From JADLBR01 sp020847615 (GTDB taxonomy: Bacteria; Verrucomicrobiota; Verrucomicrobiia; JADLBR01): a stretch of 64,000 nt of DNA. Under the pieces are notes generated by a model that was given only the letters and a program-made list of their open reading frames with translations, had not been told where the DNA came from and made no database searches. This document shows positions 7,410 through 16,722 of this stretch, one piece after another. How positions within the stretch are numbered: the first letter of the stretch is position 1; each line of letters starts with the position of its first letter. The position numbers and the translations under genes were made by a program. The stretch lies in the NCBI GenBank assembly GCA_026646655.1, contig JAPKHT010000001.1:62001-126000 (forward strand). Direction: 5' to 3'.

Positions 7410-9281
7410 ATGAAGATCCTCTCGGCAACTTGCCGCCTGACCGCCCTGCTTGGCACCGTCATCTGCTGCCATGGGGCCCCGGCGGATACGAAGGAACTGG
7501 AAGCGATCCGCCGCGGTATTTCCCAGGCCCCGAACCACCCGCGTTTGTTTTGGACGAAGGACCAGGGATCGGCGGTGAAGGGGAAAGTTCGCGACGACCG
7601 GCAGATGGCCGCGATCTGGGACGCGGTGCGGCAGGTCGCGGATCATATGCTTTCGGAGGAGCCGGTCAAATACCGGAAGGACGGGCGCCGGCTGCTCGGA
7701 CGGTCGCGCGAAGCCCTTGGCCGAAGCATGCACCTGGGATTCGCCTACCGCATGACGGGCGATAATCGTTATGCCGATCGGCTATTGGCAGAGATGCGGG
7801 CGATGGCGGCGATGCCCGATTGGAATCCCTCACATTTCCTGGATACCGGCGAGATGACGCTGGCGATGGCCGTGGGATATGACTGGATGTTCGACCGTCT
7901 ATCCGCCGATCAGCGGAAGGAGTTTCGGGATGCGATTCAGAACAAAGGGCTGGCGCCGTATCTGACCGCGAAACGCAAACACGGCTGGGAACGGGGCGGG
8001 AACAATTGGAACCAGGTCTGCCACGCCGGCATGGTGGGCGGGGCGCTCGCGCTGCTGGAAGACGATCCGCAACGGGCAGCGGAAGTGGTCAGCCGGGCAT
8101 TGGCAGGTCTGCCTGCGGCCATGAAGGTGTATAACCCCGATGGCACCTACCCGGAAGGGCCAGGGTATTGGAACTATGGCACCTCGTTTAACGTGATGTT
8201 GATATCCATGTTGGAATCGGCTCTTGGCAGCGACTTCGGGTTGAGCGCCGCGCCAGGGTTTATGAAGACCGGAGATTTCATGCTGCACATCATCGGCCCC
8301 ACGCGCCGGACTTTTCCTTTCAGCGACTGCGGCGTGGGAACCGGGTTTTCGCCGGCGATGATGTGGTTTGCGTCGCGGACGCGCCGCCCGGAGCTGCTCT
8401 GGTTTGAGAAAGAATTGCTGGAGGAGGAGTTGGCGGGCATCCAAAAGAGCCGCGGCCGCAAAGCCGGCGACCGGTATTTTCCATTGGTCTTGCTGTGGGG
8501 CAAGGCGGGGATGGAGCGCGAGGTGCCGGCCCGCCTGGACTGGCGTGGAGAAGGACAGAATCCGCTGGCCACCTTCCGCAGTTCCTGGACCGACCCGGAC
8601 GCTTTGTTCGTGGCGGTGAAAGCCGGCACCCCGTCGGCCAGCCATGCCCATTTGGATATCGGTTCCTTCATTCTGGACGCCATGGGAGAGCGTTGGTCGT
8701 TGGATCTGGGGATGCAGGATTACAATAATCTGGAGCAGCGCGGCTTCGACCTCTGGGGCAGCAAGCAGGGATCCCAGCGCTGGAGCCTGTTCCGCTATCA
8801 TAACCAGGGGCACAGCACGCTGGTGGTGAACGGAGCCGAGCAGGTCATCTCCAGCCGGGCACCCATCTCGAGTTTTTCGGACGCGCCCAACGATCGGCAC
8901 GCCACCATCGACATGACGGCGACCTATGCCAACGAGCTGAAGAGCGCCGTGCGCACATTCAGTTTCTCCCCGGATCAGGTGACGATCGAGGACGCGATTA
9001 CGGCCGGAGCGAAGGACGCTTCCATCCGCTGGGGAATGGTGACGCCGGCGACCGTCAAGACCGCAGGCTCGGGCGCCGCCCGGCTGGAGCAAAATGGGAA
9101 ACGGCTCCGCCTGGAAGTCGCCTCTCCGGCCGGCGTCACGATTGAGAGCTGGTCCGCGGAGCGCCCGAAAGGCGAGTTCGACAATCCTAATCCGGGCGTG
9201 AGGGTGGTTGGCTTCATCGTTCCGGCCAAAGCAGGGGCGAGTGTGACGCTCCAAGTTTCACTAAGGCCGGAATCGAATTAA
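7410..9281 (+). CDS. Heparinase II/III-like polysaccharide lyase
   Basis: The 623-residue exported protein starts at ATG 7410, where a signal peptide (MKILSATCRLTALLGTVICC) begins; an upstream extension to 7269 would be Arg-rich and lies in repeat DNA. The N-terminal half is a helical toroid (HPRLFWTKDQ near residue 50, then repeated Trp- and Tyr-rich helices). The C-terminal beta-sandwich carries SHAHLDIGSFILDAMGE at about residue 410, the segment that holds the conserved His in heparinase II/III proteins. Members cleave uronic-acid-containing polysaccharides such as heparan sulfate, alginate or related glycans; specificity cannot be assigned. It precedes the oxidoreductase and sulfatase, consistent with uronate-containing sulfated substrates. 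Confidence 0.75.
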   Translation: MKILSATCRLTALLGTVICCHGAPADTKELEAIRRGISQAPNHPRLFWTKDQGSAVKGKVRDDRQMAAIWDAVRQVADHMLSEEPVKYRKDGRRLLGRSREALGRSMHLGFAYRMTGDNRYADRLLAEMRAMAAMPDWNPSHFLDTGEMTLAMAVGYDWMFDRLSADQRKEFRDAIQNKGLAPYLTAKRKHGWERGGNNWNQVCHAGMVGGALALLEDDPQRAAEVVSRALAGLPAAMKVYNPDGTYPEGPGYWNYGTSFNVMLISMLESALGSDFGLSAAPGFMKTGDFMLHIIGPTRRTFPFSDCGVGTGFSPAMMWFASRTRRPELLWFEKELLEEELAGIQKSRGRKAGDRYFPLVLLWGKAGMEREVPARLDWRGEGQNPLATFRSSWTDPDALFVAVKAGTPSASHAHLDIGSFILDAMGERWSLDLGMQDYNNLEQRGFDLWGSKQGSQRWSLFRYHNQGHSTLVVNGAEQVISSRAPISSFSDAPNDRHATIDMTATYANELKSAVRTFSFSPDQVTIEDAITAGAKDASIRWGMVTPATVKTAGSGAARLEQNGKRLRLEVASPAGVTIESWSAERPKGEFDNPNPGVRVVGFIVPAKAGASVTLQVSLRPESN

Positions 9282-9323
9282 TAGGTTTTCAGGTCATGAT
9301 ACGCCTTCTGGGATCCGGGGCTC

Positions 9324-9354
9324 GGGGTCAAACTCTCGATTGAGAGTTGACCCC
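9324..9354. repeat. Inverted repeat between lyase and oxidoreductase genes
   Basis: GGGGTCAA and TTGACCCC bracket inner arms CTCTC/GAGAG around a short loop. It lies about 40 bp before the oxidoreductase start, with no T-run after it, so it could be an operator or a weak terminator of the lyase gene. Confidence 0.45.
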
Positions 9355-9396
9355 CTGGTTCCCCATGGATCCGATGAGGACGAAAGGAGCCAAACC

Positions 9397-10476
9397 ATGA
9401 ACGCGCCCATCACCCGCCGCCATGCGGTGAAAACCGTCGCCGCCGCCGCGCTTGGACCATTTGCCGGCGGCCTCGCGGCTGAGATCTCAGCCAGAATCCG
9501 CATTGGCCAGATCGGCACTTCCCACGCCCACGCTTCAGGCAAAATGGATGCGATCCGTTCCTTGACCGACCTCTACGAGGTCGTGGGCATCGCCGAGCCG
9601 ATCGCCGGCCGCCAGGCGATCGCCGAAAAACAAGAGTCTTTCGCCGGGCTGCAGTGGATGACGGAGGAGGCGCTGCTCGCCGACAAGTCGGTCAGGGCTG
9701 TCGTGGTCGAAACGACGCTCGGTGATTCGGCGCGCGCAGCCCGCGCCTGCCTCCACGCGGGCAAGCACATTCACCTCGACAAACCGGGTGCGGAAACCCA
9801 CGCGGAGTTCAAGGCGCTGCGCCTTGACGCCGCGCGCCTGGGGCTGACGGTCCAGATGGGTTATATGCTCCGTTACAACCCGGCCTTCGATCTGCTGTTC
9901 CGTGCCCACCGCGAAGGTTGGTTCGGCGAGATCACCGGGATTGACGCTTCGATGGGCAAGCTGGCCGACGCCCGTCTCCACAAGCAATTGGCCGGCATCC
10001 CGGGCCACGGGATGTTCGAGCTAGGCTGTCACCTGGTTGACGCGGTCGTCTTTCTGCTCGGGCCGCCCTCGGCGGTGAACGCGTTCGGCAAGCCCACCGG
10101 GCTGGCTCCCGCGGGACTGCCCGACAACCAGTTAGCGGTCCTGGAATACCCCAAGGCCACCGTGACCCTGCGCTGCAATCACGGCGATCCCTTCGGCGGG
10201 CCGCATCGGCGGTTCCATGTCGTGGGCACCAAGGGCGCGATGGAGATCCAGCCCCTGGAATCGGGCTGCGGGACACTTCACCTCTCGGAGGCAAGGGGCG
10301 CCTTCAAGAAAGGCGAGAACAAGTTCGTTCTCGAAGTTCCCGCGGGACGCTACGATGGTGAGTTCCGCGACCTCGCGAGCGTCCTCCGCGACGGGAAGCG
10401 CCTCGCGTGGTCCGCCGGGCACGACATCGCCGTACACGACACCGCCCTCCGCTGTGCCGGGATATCGCCCGCCTAG
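9397..10476 (+). CDS. Tat-exported Gfo/Idh/MocA family oxidoreductase
   Basis: The 359-residue protein starts at ATG 9397 with an ideal AAAGGAG ribosome-binding site. The N-terminus TRRHAVKTVAAAALG has the twin-arginine pattern, so it is probably exported folded with its nicotinamide cofactor. The Rossmann part begins near residue 34 (IRIGQIGTSHAHA, a variant of GxGxxG). The conserved catalytic Lys region appears as HLDKPGA, the family's EKP-like motif. Family members oxidise or epimerise sugars and inositols; some exported members act as NAD-dependent glycosidases. Fifteen nt separate it from the downstream sulfatase, indicating one operon. Confidence 0.8.
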   Translation: MNAPITRRHAVKTVAAAALGPFAGGLAAEISARIRIGQIGTSHAHASGKMDAIRSLTDLYEVVGIAEPIAGRQAIAEKQESFAGLQWMTEEALLADKSVRAVVVETTLGDSARAARACLHAGKHIHLDKPGAETHAEFKALRLDAARLGLTVQMGYMLRYNPAFDLLFRAHREGWFGEITGIDASMGKLADARLHKQLAGIPGHGMFELGCHLVDAVVFLLGPPSAVNAFGKPTGLAPAGLPDNQLAVLEYPKATVTLRCNHGDPFGGPHRRFHVVGTKGAMEIQPLESGCGTLHLSEARGAFKKGENKFVLEVPAGRYDGEFRDLASVLRDGKRLAWSAGHDIAVHDTALRCAGISPA

Positions 10477-10491
10477 GAATCTGTCCGAGTC

Positions 10492-12027
10492 ATGAGCCCG
10501 CCCCTTCCTCTCCTCGCCGCCCTGCTCCTCGGGCCGCTGGCTGCGCTGCATGCTGCGGATGCCCCGAAGCAAAAGCCCAACATCCTTTTCATCGCCGCCG
10601 ACGACCTGCGCACCTCGCTCGGGTGCTACGGCGATCCCCTGGCCAAATCCCCCAACATCGACCGGCTGGCGAGCCAGGGCTTGATGTTCCAGCGCGCGTA
10701 TTGCCATCAGGCGGTCTGCGGGCCCTCGCGCGCGTCCCTCCTGACGGGGCGGTTGCCCGACAGCACGCGCGTCTGGCACAACCGCGATCTCTTTCGAAGC
10801 GCGATCCCCGATCTGGTGACGTTGCCGCAGCTATTCAAGAACAACGACTGGCAGACCCTCTCGCTCGGGAAGGTCTTCAGCGGGGATGAGCGCGAGTTGG
10901 ATCCCCCCTCGTGGTCCGCCCCGGAGGTGCTGCGCGGGGAGGGACCGGGCTGGAAGAACTACGCACTGGCTGGCGCAAAGGCCTCGGGGAAGGGTGCCGC
11001 CCATGAGGCGGCCGACGTGCCCGATGAGGGTTATCCGGACGGCGGGCTCGCCCGACTCGCGGTCGAGGCGCTGGAGCAACTCGCGCCGAAGAAAGAACCC
11101 TTCTTTCTGGCCGTCGGTTTCTTCAAGCCCCATCTGCCTTTTAACGCGCCGAAGCGATATTGGGATCCATACGATCCCTCCGTCTTTGATCTCAAGGATG
11201 GCGCGTCGGGGGTCGAGGGTGCCCCCGAGCTGGCGATGCACAGCCATCGCGAGCTGGCGGGCTACGATGGGATGCCCGCAGACGAGCGCGTTTCCGCCGG
11301 GCAGGCACGGGCCTTGCGCCACGGCTATTACGCCTGTGTCAGCTACATCGACGCGCAGGTGGGCAAACTGATGGATGCCCTCCAACGGCTCGGCCTGGAG
11401 GGGAACACCATCGTGGTGCTCTGGGGCGACCACGGCTGGTCCCTCGGCGAGAAGAACCGCTGGTGCAAGGGCACCAACTTCGATCGCGACGCCCGGGCCC
11501 CGATGCTGATCCGCGCGCCGGGTGTCACGAGGCCGGGCGCCACGACCGAGGCGCTGATCGAATACGTGGACGTGTATCCCACCCTGGCCGAATTGGCGGG
11601 CCTGGCGCCGCCCGACTCGCTGGACGGCCGCAGCCTCGTGCCCATCCTCAAGGACACCGCCGCGCGGGGGCGCGATGTCGCCCTCAGCCAGTTCACACGT
11701 CCCTGGAAACCGCACGGGTTCGAATTCATGGGTTATTCCATCCGCAGTCCCACGCACCGCTACACGCGCTGGGTCGAGTGGCCCTCCCGCACGACGACCG
11801 CGGAGGAATTGTATGATTACGGCTCGCCGGCCAGCGCCACCCGCGAGGGCGCCCTCTTCATCGAACAGCGGAATGTTGCCGCAGACCCCGCCTATGCCGG
11901 AGAGTTGGGCCGGATGCGGTCGAAACTGGATGAGATCTTTGCCACGCGCATCCGCCCGCAGCCCTCAGATGACGCGGCCATTCCCGAACCCAAGCCCAAG
12001 AAAAACAAGAAGAAAAAGAACCGATGA
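10492..12027 (+). CDS. Sulfatase, iduronate-2-sulfatase-like
   Basis: The 511-residue secreted arylsulfatase-superfamily enzyme carries the leader LLAALLLGPLAALHAAD, almost identical to many leaders in this region. The metal site starts with AADDLR, and the formylglycine motif is CGPSR with Cys76 to be oxidised. SLGKVF, KPHLPF and WGDHGWSLGE are typical of the iduronate-2-sulfatase-like branch. It should remove sulfate esters from a polysaccharide or oligosaccharide outside the cell. The C-terminus ends in a lysine-rich tail (KPKKNKKKKNR). It follows the Gfo/Idh/MocA gene by 15 nt; a pair of REP elements separates it from the sialidase. Confidence 0.92.
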   Translation: MSPPLPLLAALLLGPLAALHAADAPKQKPNILFIAADDLRTSLGCYGDPLAKSPNIDRLASQGLMFQRAYCHQAVCGPSRASLLTGRLPDSTRVWHNRDLFRSAIPDLVTLPQLFKNNDWQTLSLGKVFSGDERELDPPSWSAPEVLRGEGPGWKNYALAGAKASGKGAAHEAADVPDEGYPDGGLARLAVEALEQLAPKKEPFFLAVGFFKPHLPFNAPKRYWDPYDPSVFDLKDGASGVEGAPELAMHSHRELAGYDGMPADERVSAGQARALRHGYYACVSYIDAQVGKLMDALQRLGLEGNTIVVLWGDHGWSLGEKNRWCKGTNFDRDARAPMLIRAPGVTRPGATTEALIEYVDVYPTLAELAGLAPPDSLDGRSLVPILKDTAARGRDVALSQFTRPWKPHGFEFMGYSIRSPTHRYTRWVEWPSRTTTAEELYDYGSPASATREGALFIEQRNVAADPAYAGELGRMRSKLDEIFATRIRPQPSDDAAIPEPKPKKNKKKKNR

Positions 12028-12059
12028 CCTGGTGCGCCGCAGGCTCGAAAATTCCAGAT

Positions 12060-12083
12060 GTAGCCATGGCCGTGAGGCCGTGG
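12060..12083 (+). repeat. REP element R6 (variant stem)
   Basis: GTAG at 12060-12063 is followed by CCATGGCC, tetraloop GTGA and GGCCGTGG: the same foot, stem length and loop as R2-R4 but a different stem sequence that still pairs (one G-T). It is preceded by CTCGAAAAT, also found before R2. Confidence 0.8.
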
Positions 12084-12098
12084 ACCGCCGCCGCGCGG

Positions 12099-12122
12099 CC
12101 CCTCCGTTACCGGAGGGGCTAC
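12099..12122 (-). repeat. REP element R7 (inverted partner of R6)
   Basis: Read on the minus strand: GTAG, CCCCTCCG, tetraloop GTAA, CGGAGGGG, a perfect 8-bp stem. R6 and R7 face each other 15 bp apart, as in the paired (BIME-like) REPs of enterobacteria. A further hairpin (GCCCCGCC/GGCGGGGC) lies at about 12141-12157, directly before the next gene. Confidence 0.8.
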
Positions 12123-12157
12123 ATTTTCAACTACGGTGGTGCCCCGCCCGGCGGGGC

Positions 12158-13411
12158 ATGGAATCTAAAAAGAAAACCGAAGAGAATAGGGTGAGGCACA
12201 CGAACCCATTCTTCGGTCGCCGATGGTCCCTCCGGGTTCTCGGCGCCTCGCTCCTCTTCTCCTCGGCCCTGTTGCGCGCCGCCGGTCCATCGTTGGAGAA
12301 AAGCATCCTCTTCAGCGAGCGGACGGACGGTTTCACGCTCTATCGGATCCCCGGCATCGTCGTCACGGCGAAGGGCACGGTGCTGGCGTACTGCGAGGCG
12401 CGGAAGTTCAGCGATGCCGACCGCGGCGAGATCGAGATCCACCTCCGCCGCAGCACGGACGGCGCCCGCACGTTTTCACCCGCCAGACAAGTCGCCCACC
12501 TCGGCCCGCGCCTACCTCGCAATCCGCATGTGCCGGAGAGCAAGGAGAACAAAGACTTGGGCGGGCCGGAGGAACAGACGGTCAACAACCCCGTCGCAAT
12601 CGCCGCGCGGGACGGCATCGTGCACCTCATCTATTGCGTCGAATACATGCGCGCCTTCAACGTCCGCAGCGAGGATGACGGGAAGACGTGGAGCGCCCCC
12701 GTCGAGATCACGGCGGCATTCGACGGATTCCGAGGGGATCTCGACTGGCAGGCCATCGCCACAGGGCCCGGCCATGCCGTGGAACTGCAGAGCGGCCGCC
12801 TCTGCGTGCCCTTCTGGATGGCGACCTACGTGAAGGGGGCCCCGCTGCGAAAGGCCGTCGGCACCATCTTCAGTGACGACGGGGGCCAGACTTGGCAACG
12901 GGGCGACATCGCGGTGCCGGATGCCAGCGAACCGAACATCGCCCCGCTCCCCGATGGCGGCGTGATCCTCACCGCGCGCAACACCCATGAGCAAAGACGC
13001 CGCCTCGTCACCCGCAGCCCGGATGGCGCCACGGATTGGTCGAAGCCGGCGTTTGCGCAGGAACTGCTCGAACCGGGCTGCATGGCCGGCATCACCGCCC
13101 ATCCCGGAACCGCCGCCGTCCCCGCACCGCTCCTGCTTTTCTCGAGCCCGCACACCACCGACCGCGAGCACGCCGCCCGACGCGACGTCACCATCCATCT
13201 CAGCCGCAACGATGGCAAAACCTGGCCCTTCGCCAGAACCCTCCAGCCCGGCCCGGGCGCCTACAGCGACCTCGCGGTCCTGCCCGACGGTACCGTGCTC
13301 TGCTTCTACGAGAGCGGCACCGAGAAGCCCGTAGTCCAGCGCAAGCGCGACTGGGCCTACGCGCATCTAACCCTCGCGCGTTTCAACCTCGAATGGCTCG
13401 AACAACCATGA
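12158..13411 (+). CDS. Exo-alpha-sialidase (GH33-like)
   Basis: The 417-residue secreted beta-propeller has the sialidase YRIPGIV motif (the Arg-Ile-Pro that binds the sialic acid carboxylate) near residue 65. It also has four Asp-box-like repeats: RSTDGARTF, RSEDDGKTW, FSDDGGQTW and SRNDGKTWP. Near the end, LPDGTVLCFYESG fits the segment with the family's catalytic Tyr/Glu. It should remove terminal sialic acids from glycans. ATG 12158 sits just after a hairpin; GTG 12191 directly before the signal peptide is an alternative start. Its TGA overlaps the next ATG (ATGA), so translation is coupled. Confidence 0.85.
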   Translation: MESKKKTEENRVRHTNPFFGRRWSLRVLGASLLFSSALLRAAGPSLEKSILFSERTDGFTLYRIPGIVVTAKGTVLAYCEARKFSDADRGEIEIHLRRSTDGARTFSPARQVAHLGPRLPRNPHVPESKENKDLGGPEEQTVNNPVAIAARDGIVHLIYCVEYMRAFNVRSEDDGKTWSAPVEITAAFDGFRGDLDWQAIATGPGHAVELQSGRLCVPFWMATYVKGAPLRKAVGTIFSDDGGQTWQRGDIAVPDASEPNIAPLPDGGVILTARNTHEQRRRLVTRSPDGATDWSKPAFAQELLEPGCMAGITAHPGTAAVPAPLLLFSSPHTTDREHAARRDVTIHLSRNDGKTWPFARTLQPGPGAYSDLAVLPDGTVLCFYESGTEKPVVQRKRDWAYAHLTLARFNLEWLEQP

Positions 13412-16400
13412 AACACACCCTCACCCTCCACATCGCCCTGCTGCTCGCGCCGCTGGCCGCACTCCACGCCGTAGAGCTTTCGCCCCCACTGGATGCCGCA
13501 TCGTGGAAACCTCGCCAAGGCCTCGTCCCGGCGGACCGGTTGCCTGCGTCATTCGAGGCCCGTGATGAGGAAGGTCTCCGCTTCTCGCTTTCCGGCACGT
13601 TGGCGAAGGGGAAACAGATGCGCTGGGAACGGCCCTGGACGGCAGGCGAGCACGCACCCGGCCAGTGGTTGGTCGTCGAATATCGCGCGCGGTGGGTGAA
13701 CTCGGTCGTGCTTGCCCTCCTGTCCAAAGACGCTGTCGGGAAACCGATCGCCACGACCCTGGTCTCGGCTCAGGATCTGGTGAGCGACGGTCTATGGCAT
13801 CGCTTGGTCGTGCAGCGGCCTTATCCATCGCAACCCACCGCGTTGCGCGTCCTTCTGGACAGCAATGACTCGCACTCGTGGTTCGAGATGCGGCGGCTGG
13901 ATTGGGTGGCATCGCCCGAGCTCGCCGGTCCGGCGCTCGCGGAGGATCAGCAACCGTCGCGGCACCCGGACCTCCAGCCGCTGCCTTTGACGTTCAACGA
14001 CCGATACGACCTGCTGCTGCAGCGCCCCTATATGCGCGTGGAAAACGACACCGTGGTGTTGGACGGGGGAGCGTGGTTCACGCAAGATGACGTGACTCTT
14101 GAAGGCATTCCTTTTCGCGTCGAGTCGAAGCCCGGAGCCGACAACCTCGTCACGCCGCCGCCGGAGCCGAAGGAAAACAACGATCTGGCCGATCATTTCG
14201 GCATACAGGCACCCCGCCGGGTCGTGGCACCCGTCAGCCGCGACAGCCGGATCACGGTGCCGGTTCATCGCAAAGTCAGCGAAGTGTTCCTGATGCTGGC
14301 GGCGGAACTGCCGAGCCGGGAACTGCATTACTTCGGCGGCCGCAGTCCCAGCACGTTGGATACGGTGGAGGACTTCGCCGTGGAACTGGTCTATGAGAGC
14401 GGCGTCCGCGATCTGGCGTTTCCGTATTCGATCCAGGATCGCCGCCATCTGGTCCGGCGGGCGCTGGGTGTCTATGCCGTGCCGGCTTCCGGCGAACCGC
14501 TCGCAGAAGTGGTGATCCATAACCGCAAGCTCGGCGCTCGAGTCCATCTCGCGGCGACGACAGTCAATACCGGAAGCCGACGATTGTTCCCTGCACTGTT
14601 CGAGGAACCGAAGCGATTGCCAGTGGCTCCGCAAGGACTCGACCCAGCCCTCAAGCCCTTCGTGCGTCGAGATCGAGACCACCTCACCTTAGGAAATGCC
14701 CATTACGAACTGACACTGGACGCCGAGAAACTCATGTCACCCGTCGCGCTAGCGCACCGGCGATTGAACAACGGCGTGGCACGTGTGGCGCCAGTGCCGC
14801 TTCTGGAGGTAGAAGTCGCAGGCAGGGCCATTCCCTCACAGCAATGGAAACTCGAGTTGATCCGGGAACTGCCCCTCGGGTTTGAGGTGAACTACCTCGG
14901 CACCGACCCATCCCTGCCGCTCCGTTGCACGGTGACGGCGCGAACGGATGACTCACCGGAAGCAAGGTTTACCCTGTCCATGTCCAACGCAGGTGCGCAG
15001 CCGGTCGATGCGGAGATCCGTTTTCCCGTGCTCCGCGGCTTGCAACTCGGCGAGGCGGCGGACTTGCAGTGCTTCTTTCCCCAGTATCGCAACGCGCTGA
15101 GCGGTGAACGTGCGACCTATTACGCATACGCGGGCGTTGCCTTCCCGATGCAGTTTTTCGACGCGTTCGACGAACGCACCGGTGGCGGGGTCTGGCTGCG
15201 CACGGAGGATCTGGCGGATCGTCAACGGAACTATTTCCTGTCGAAGCAGGACGATGGCGCCAGCCTCTACGTCGAATATCCGGTGCTGACAACCAGGCTT
15301 TCATCCGGTGCGATCACCCCATTTCCCGTCACGACCCTGGGTTTTCACGCCGGAAACTGGCGGGCTGCCGTGGACCGCTACCGCGACTGGCTCGCGACCT
15401 GGTATAGACCGTTCAAAGCGCAGGACAAACCCTGGTTGCGCGAGAGCTTCTGGCTGCTCGCCGAGATCACCGATGGAGTGCCGGAGCCGTATTCCAAACT
15501 CCCGCCGTGGTATGACACCGAAAAGAAGAAGGTCCTGTTCCGCGACATCCTCACCGAGTGGGAACGCAAGGCGGGCCACAAACCGGACATCCTTCATCTC
15601 TGGGACTGGACGCACTACCCCACGACCATTCAGCGCTGGGGCGAATATGGCGGACGCGACTACGACAATGTGGGCGGACAACCCGCGTTCAAGGAGGCCA
15701 TAGCCGATGTGCAGAATAATCTAGGCATCGCGATGTCCCTTTACGTCAACGCCACCCTTTGCACAAAAGACACACCCACCGGCCAGCGTCTCGCGGACAA
15801 GGCCCTGCAACTGCCGGACGGCAAACCCTTCATCCGCTATCGCGACACCTACTGCATGTGTCACGCCACGCCGGAATGGATTGAGCATCAGATTCAAACC
15901 TACCAGCGGCTCGTGCGGGAGACCGGCGCGAAGATGCTCTACGTCGATCAGCAAGCCACGGTGCAGGACATTGTGAACAAGACCTTCTGCGTGTGTTTCC
16001 ACCCTGGCCATGGGCATCCGGTGCCGAACCGGGTCAACGAGACCGACCACCGCTTCATCCGCGCCCTGCGCGAGGCCGTGCCCGGCGACGTCGCGCTCTA
16101 TGGCGAGTTTCCCTACACCGACACGACGACGCAATACTACGACAGCGCCATCCATTATTACTTCCACAAGGGCGCAGGCAGACGGTTCAGCCCGACCTTC
16201 GACACGGAGACCAGCGACCTGACCGACGAGGTGGCGCTGAACCTCTATCGCTTTCTTTTCCCGAAGCTGATGCACCTCGATCTGCCTCTGGGGATCACCT
16301 ATAACTCATGGCATTCGCTGAAGTTCACCTTCTTCAACGGCGAGTCGATTTACGACTCGTTCTGGAACATTGACGAATCACGTGGTCACGCCTTCATCGC

Positions 16401-16722
16401 ACGCGCCTACGAACTGAAGAAGCGCTTCAAGGACTGCTTCACCAGCGAAGCGCCTGAGATGCTCGTCCCTACCGAGCGCACCTCCGTTTGCGCCAACCGC
16501 TTCCCCGGCCAAGGCCGCACAGTCTGGACGCTCTACAACGCCCGCCCGACGACCGTGCGCGGCGCTATCCTGACGGTGCCTCATCAAGACGGTGCCATCT
16601 ACCGCGACGAGTGGAACGGCAAGGAGCTGACACCCAAGATCCAGAACGGCAAAGCCATCCTGTCTCTCGAACTCGGCCCGCAATCCATCGGCTGCATCAC
16701 CCAGACCCGGCAAACACCATGA
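13408..16722 (+). CDS. Large secreted glycoside-hydrolase-like protein (DUF6259-like)
   Basis: The 1104-residue protein has the shared leader (MKHTLTLHIALLLAPLAALHA). The first about 650 residues look like beta-sandwich modules. The region of about residues 690-980 looks like a TIM barrel: DILHLWDWTHYP, a Cys/His-rich stretch CMCHATPEW, MLYVDQQAT and LYGEFPYTD. The Asp of YVDQQ and the Glu of YGEFP are reasonable catalytic candidates. The last about 100 residues form a C-terminal beta domain. The layout resembles DUF6259 proteins from carbohydrate loci, whose activity I cannot name. ATGA overlaps at both ends couple it to the sialidase and the following paralogue pair. Confidence 0.6.
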   Translation: MKHTLTLHIALLLAPLAALHAVELSPPLDAASWKPRQGLVPADRLPASFEARDEEGLRFSLSGTLAKGKQMRWERPWTAGEHAPGQWLVVEYRARWVNSVVLALLSKDAVGKPIATTLVSAQDLVSDGLWHRLVVQRPYPSQPTALRVLLDSNDSHSWFEMRRLDWVASPELAGPALAEDQQPSRHPDLQPLPLTFNDRYDLLLQRPYMRVENDTVVLDGGAWFTQDDVTLEGIPFRVESKPGADNLVTPPPEPKENNDLADHFGIQAPRRVVAPVSRDSRITVPVHRKVSEVFLMLAAELPSRELHYFGGRSPSTLDTVEDFAVELVYESGVRDLAFPYSIQDRRHLVRRALGVYAVPASGEPLAEVVIHNRKLGARVHLAATTVNTGSRRLFPALFEEPKRLPVAPQGLDPALKPFVRRDRDHLTLGNAHYELTLDAEKLMSPVALAHRRLNNGVARVAPVPLLEVEVAGRAIPSQQWKLELIRELPLGFEVNYLGTDPSLPLRCTVTARTDDSPEARFTLSMSNAGAQPVDAEIRFPVLRGLQLGEAADLQCFFPQYRNALSGERATYYAYAGVAFPMQFFDAFDERTGGGVWLRTEDLADRQRNYFLSKQDDGASLYVEYPVLTTRLSSGAITPFPVTTLGFHAGNWRAAVDRYRDWLATWYRPFKAQDKPWLRESFWLLAEITDGVPEPYSKLPPWYDTEKKKVLFRDILTEWERKAGHKPDILHLWDWTHYPTTIQRWGEYGGRDYDNVGGQPAFKEAIADVQNNLGIAMSLYVNATLCTKDTPTGQRLADKALQLPDGKPFIRYRDTYCMCHATPEWIEHQIQTYQRLVRETGAKMLYVDQQATVQDIVNKTFCVCFHPGHGHPVPNRVNETDHRFIRALREAVPGDVALYGEFPYTDTTTQYYDSAIHYYFHKGAGRRFSPTFDTETSDLTDEVALNLYRFLFPKLMHLDLPLGITYNSWHSLKFTFFNGESIYDSFWNIDESRGHAFIARAYELKKRFKDCFTSEAPEMLVPTERTSVCANRFPGQGRTVWTLYNARPTTVRGAILTVPHQDGAIYRDEWNGKELTPKIQNGKAILSLELGPQSIGCITQTRQTP

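Noticed and set aside
11675..12157. Upstream extension of the sialidase gene to 11675
   Set aside because: It overlaps the sulfatase gene in another frame and crosses the REP pair; the signal peptide lies after 12158.
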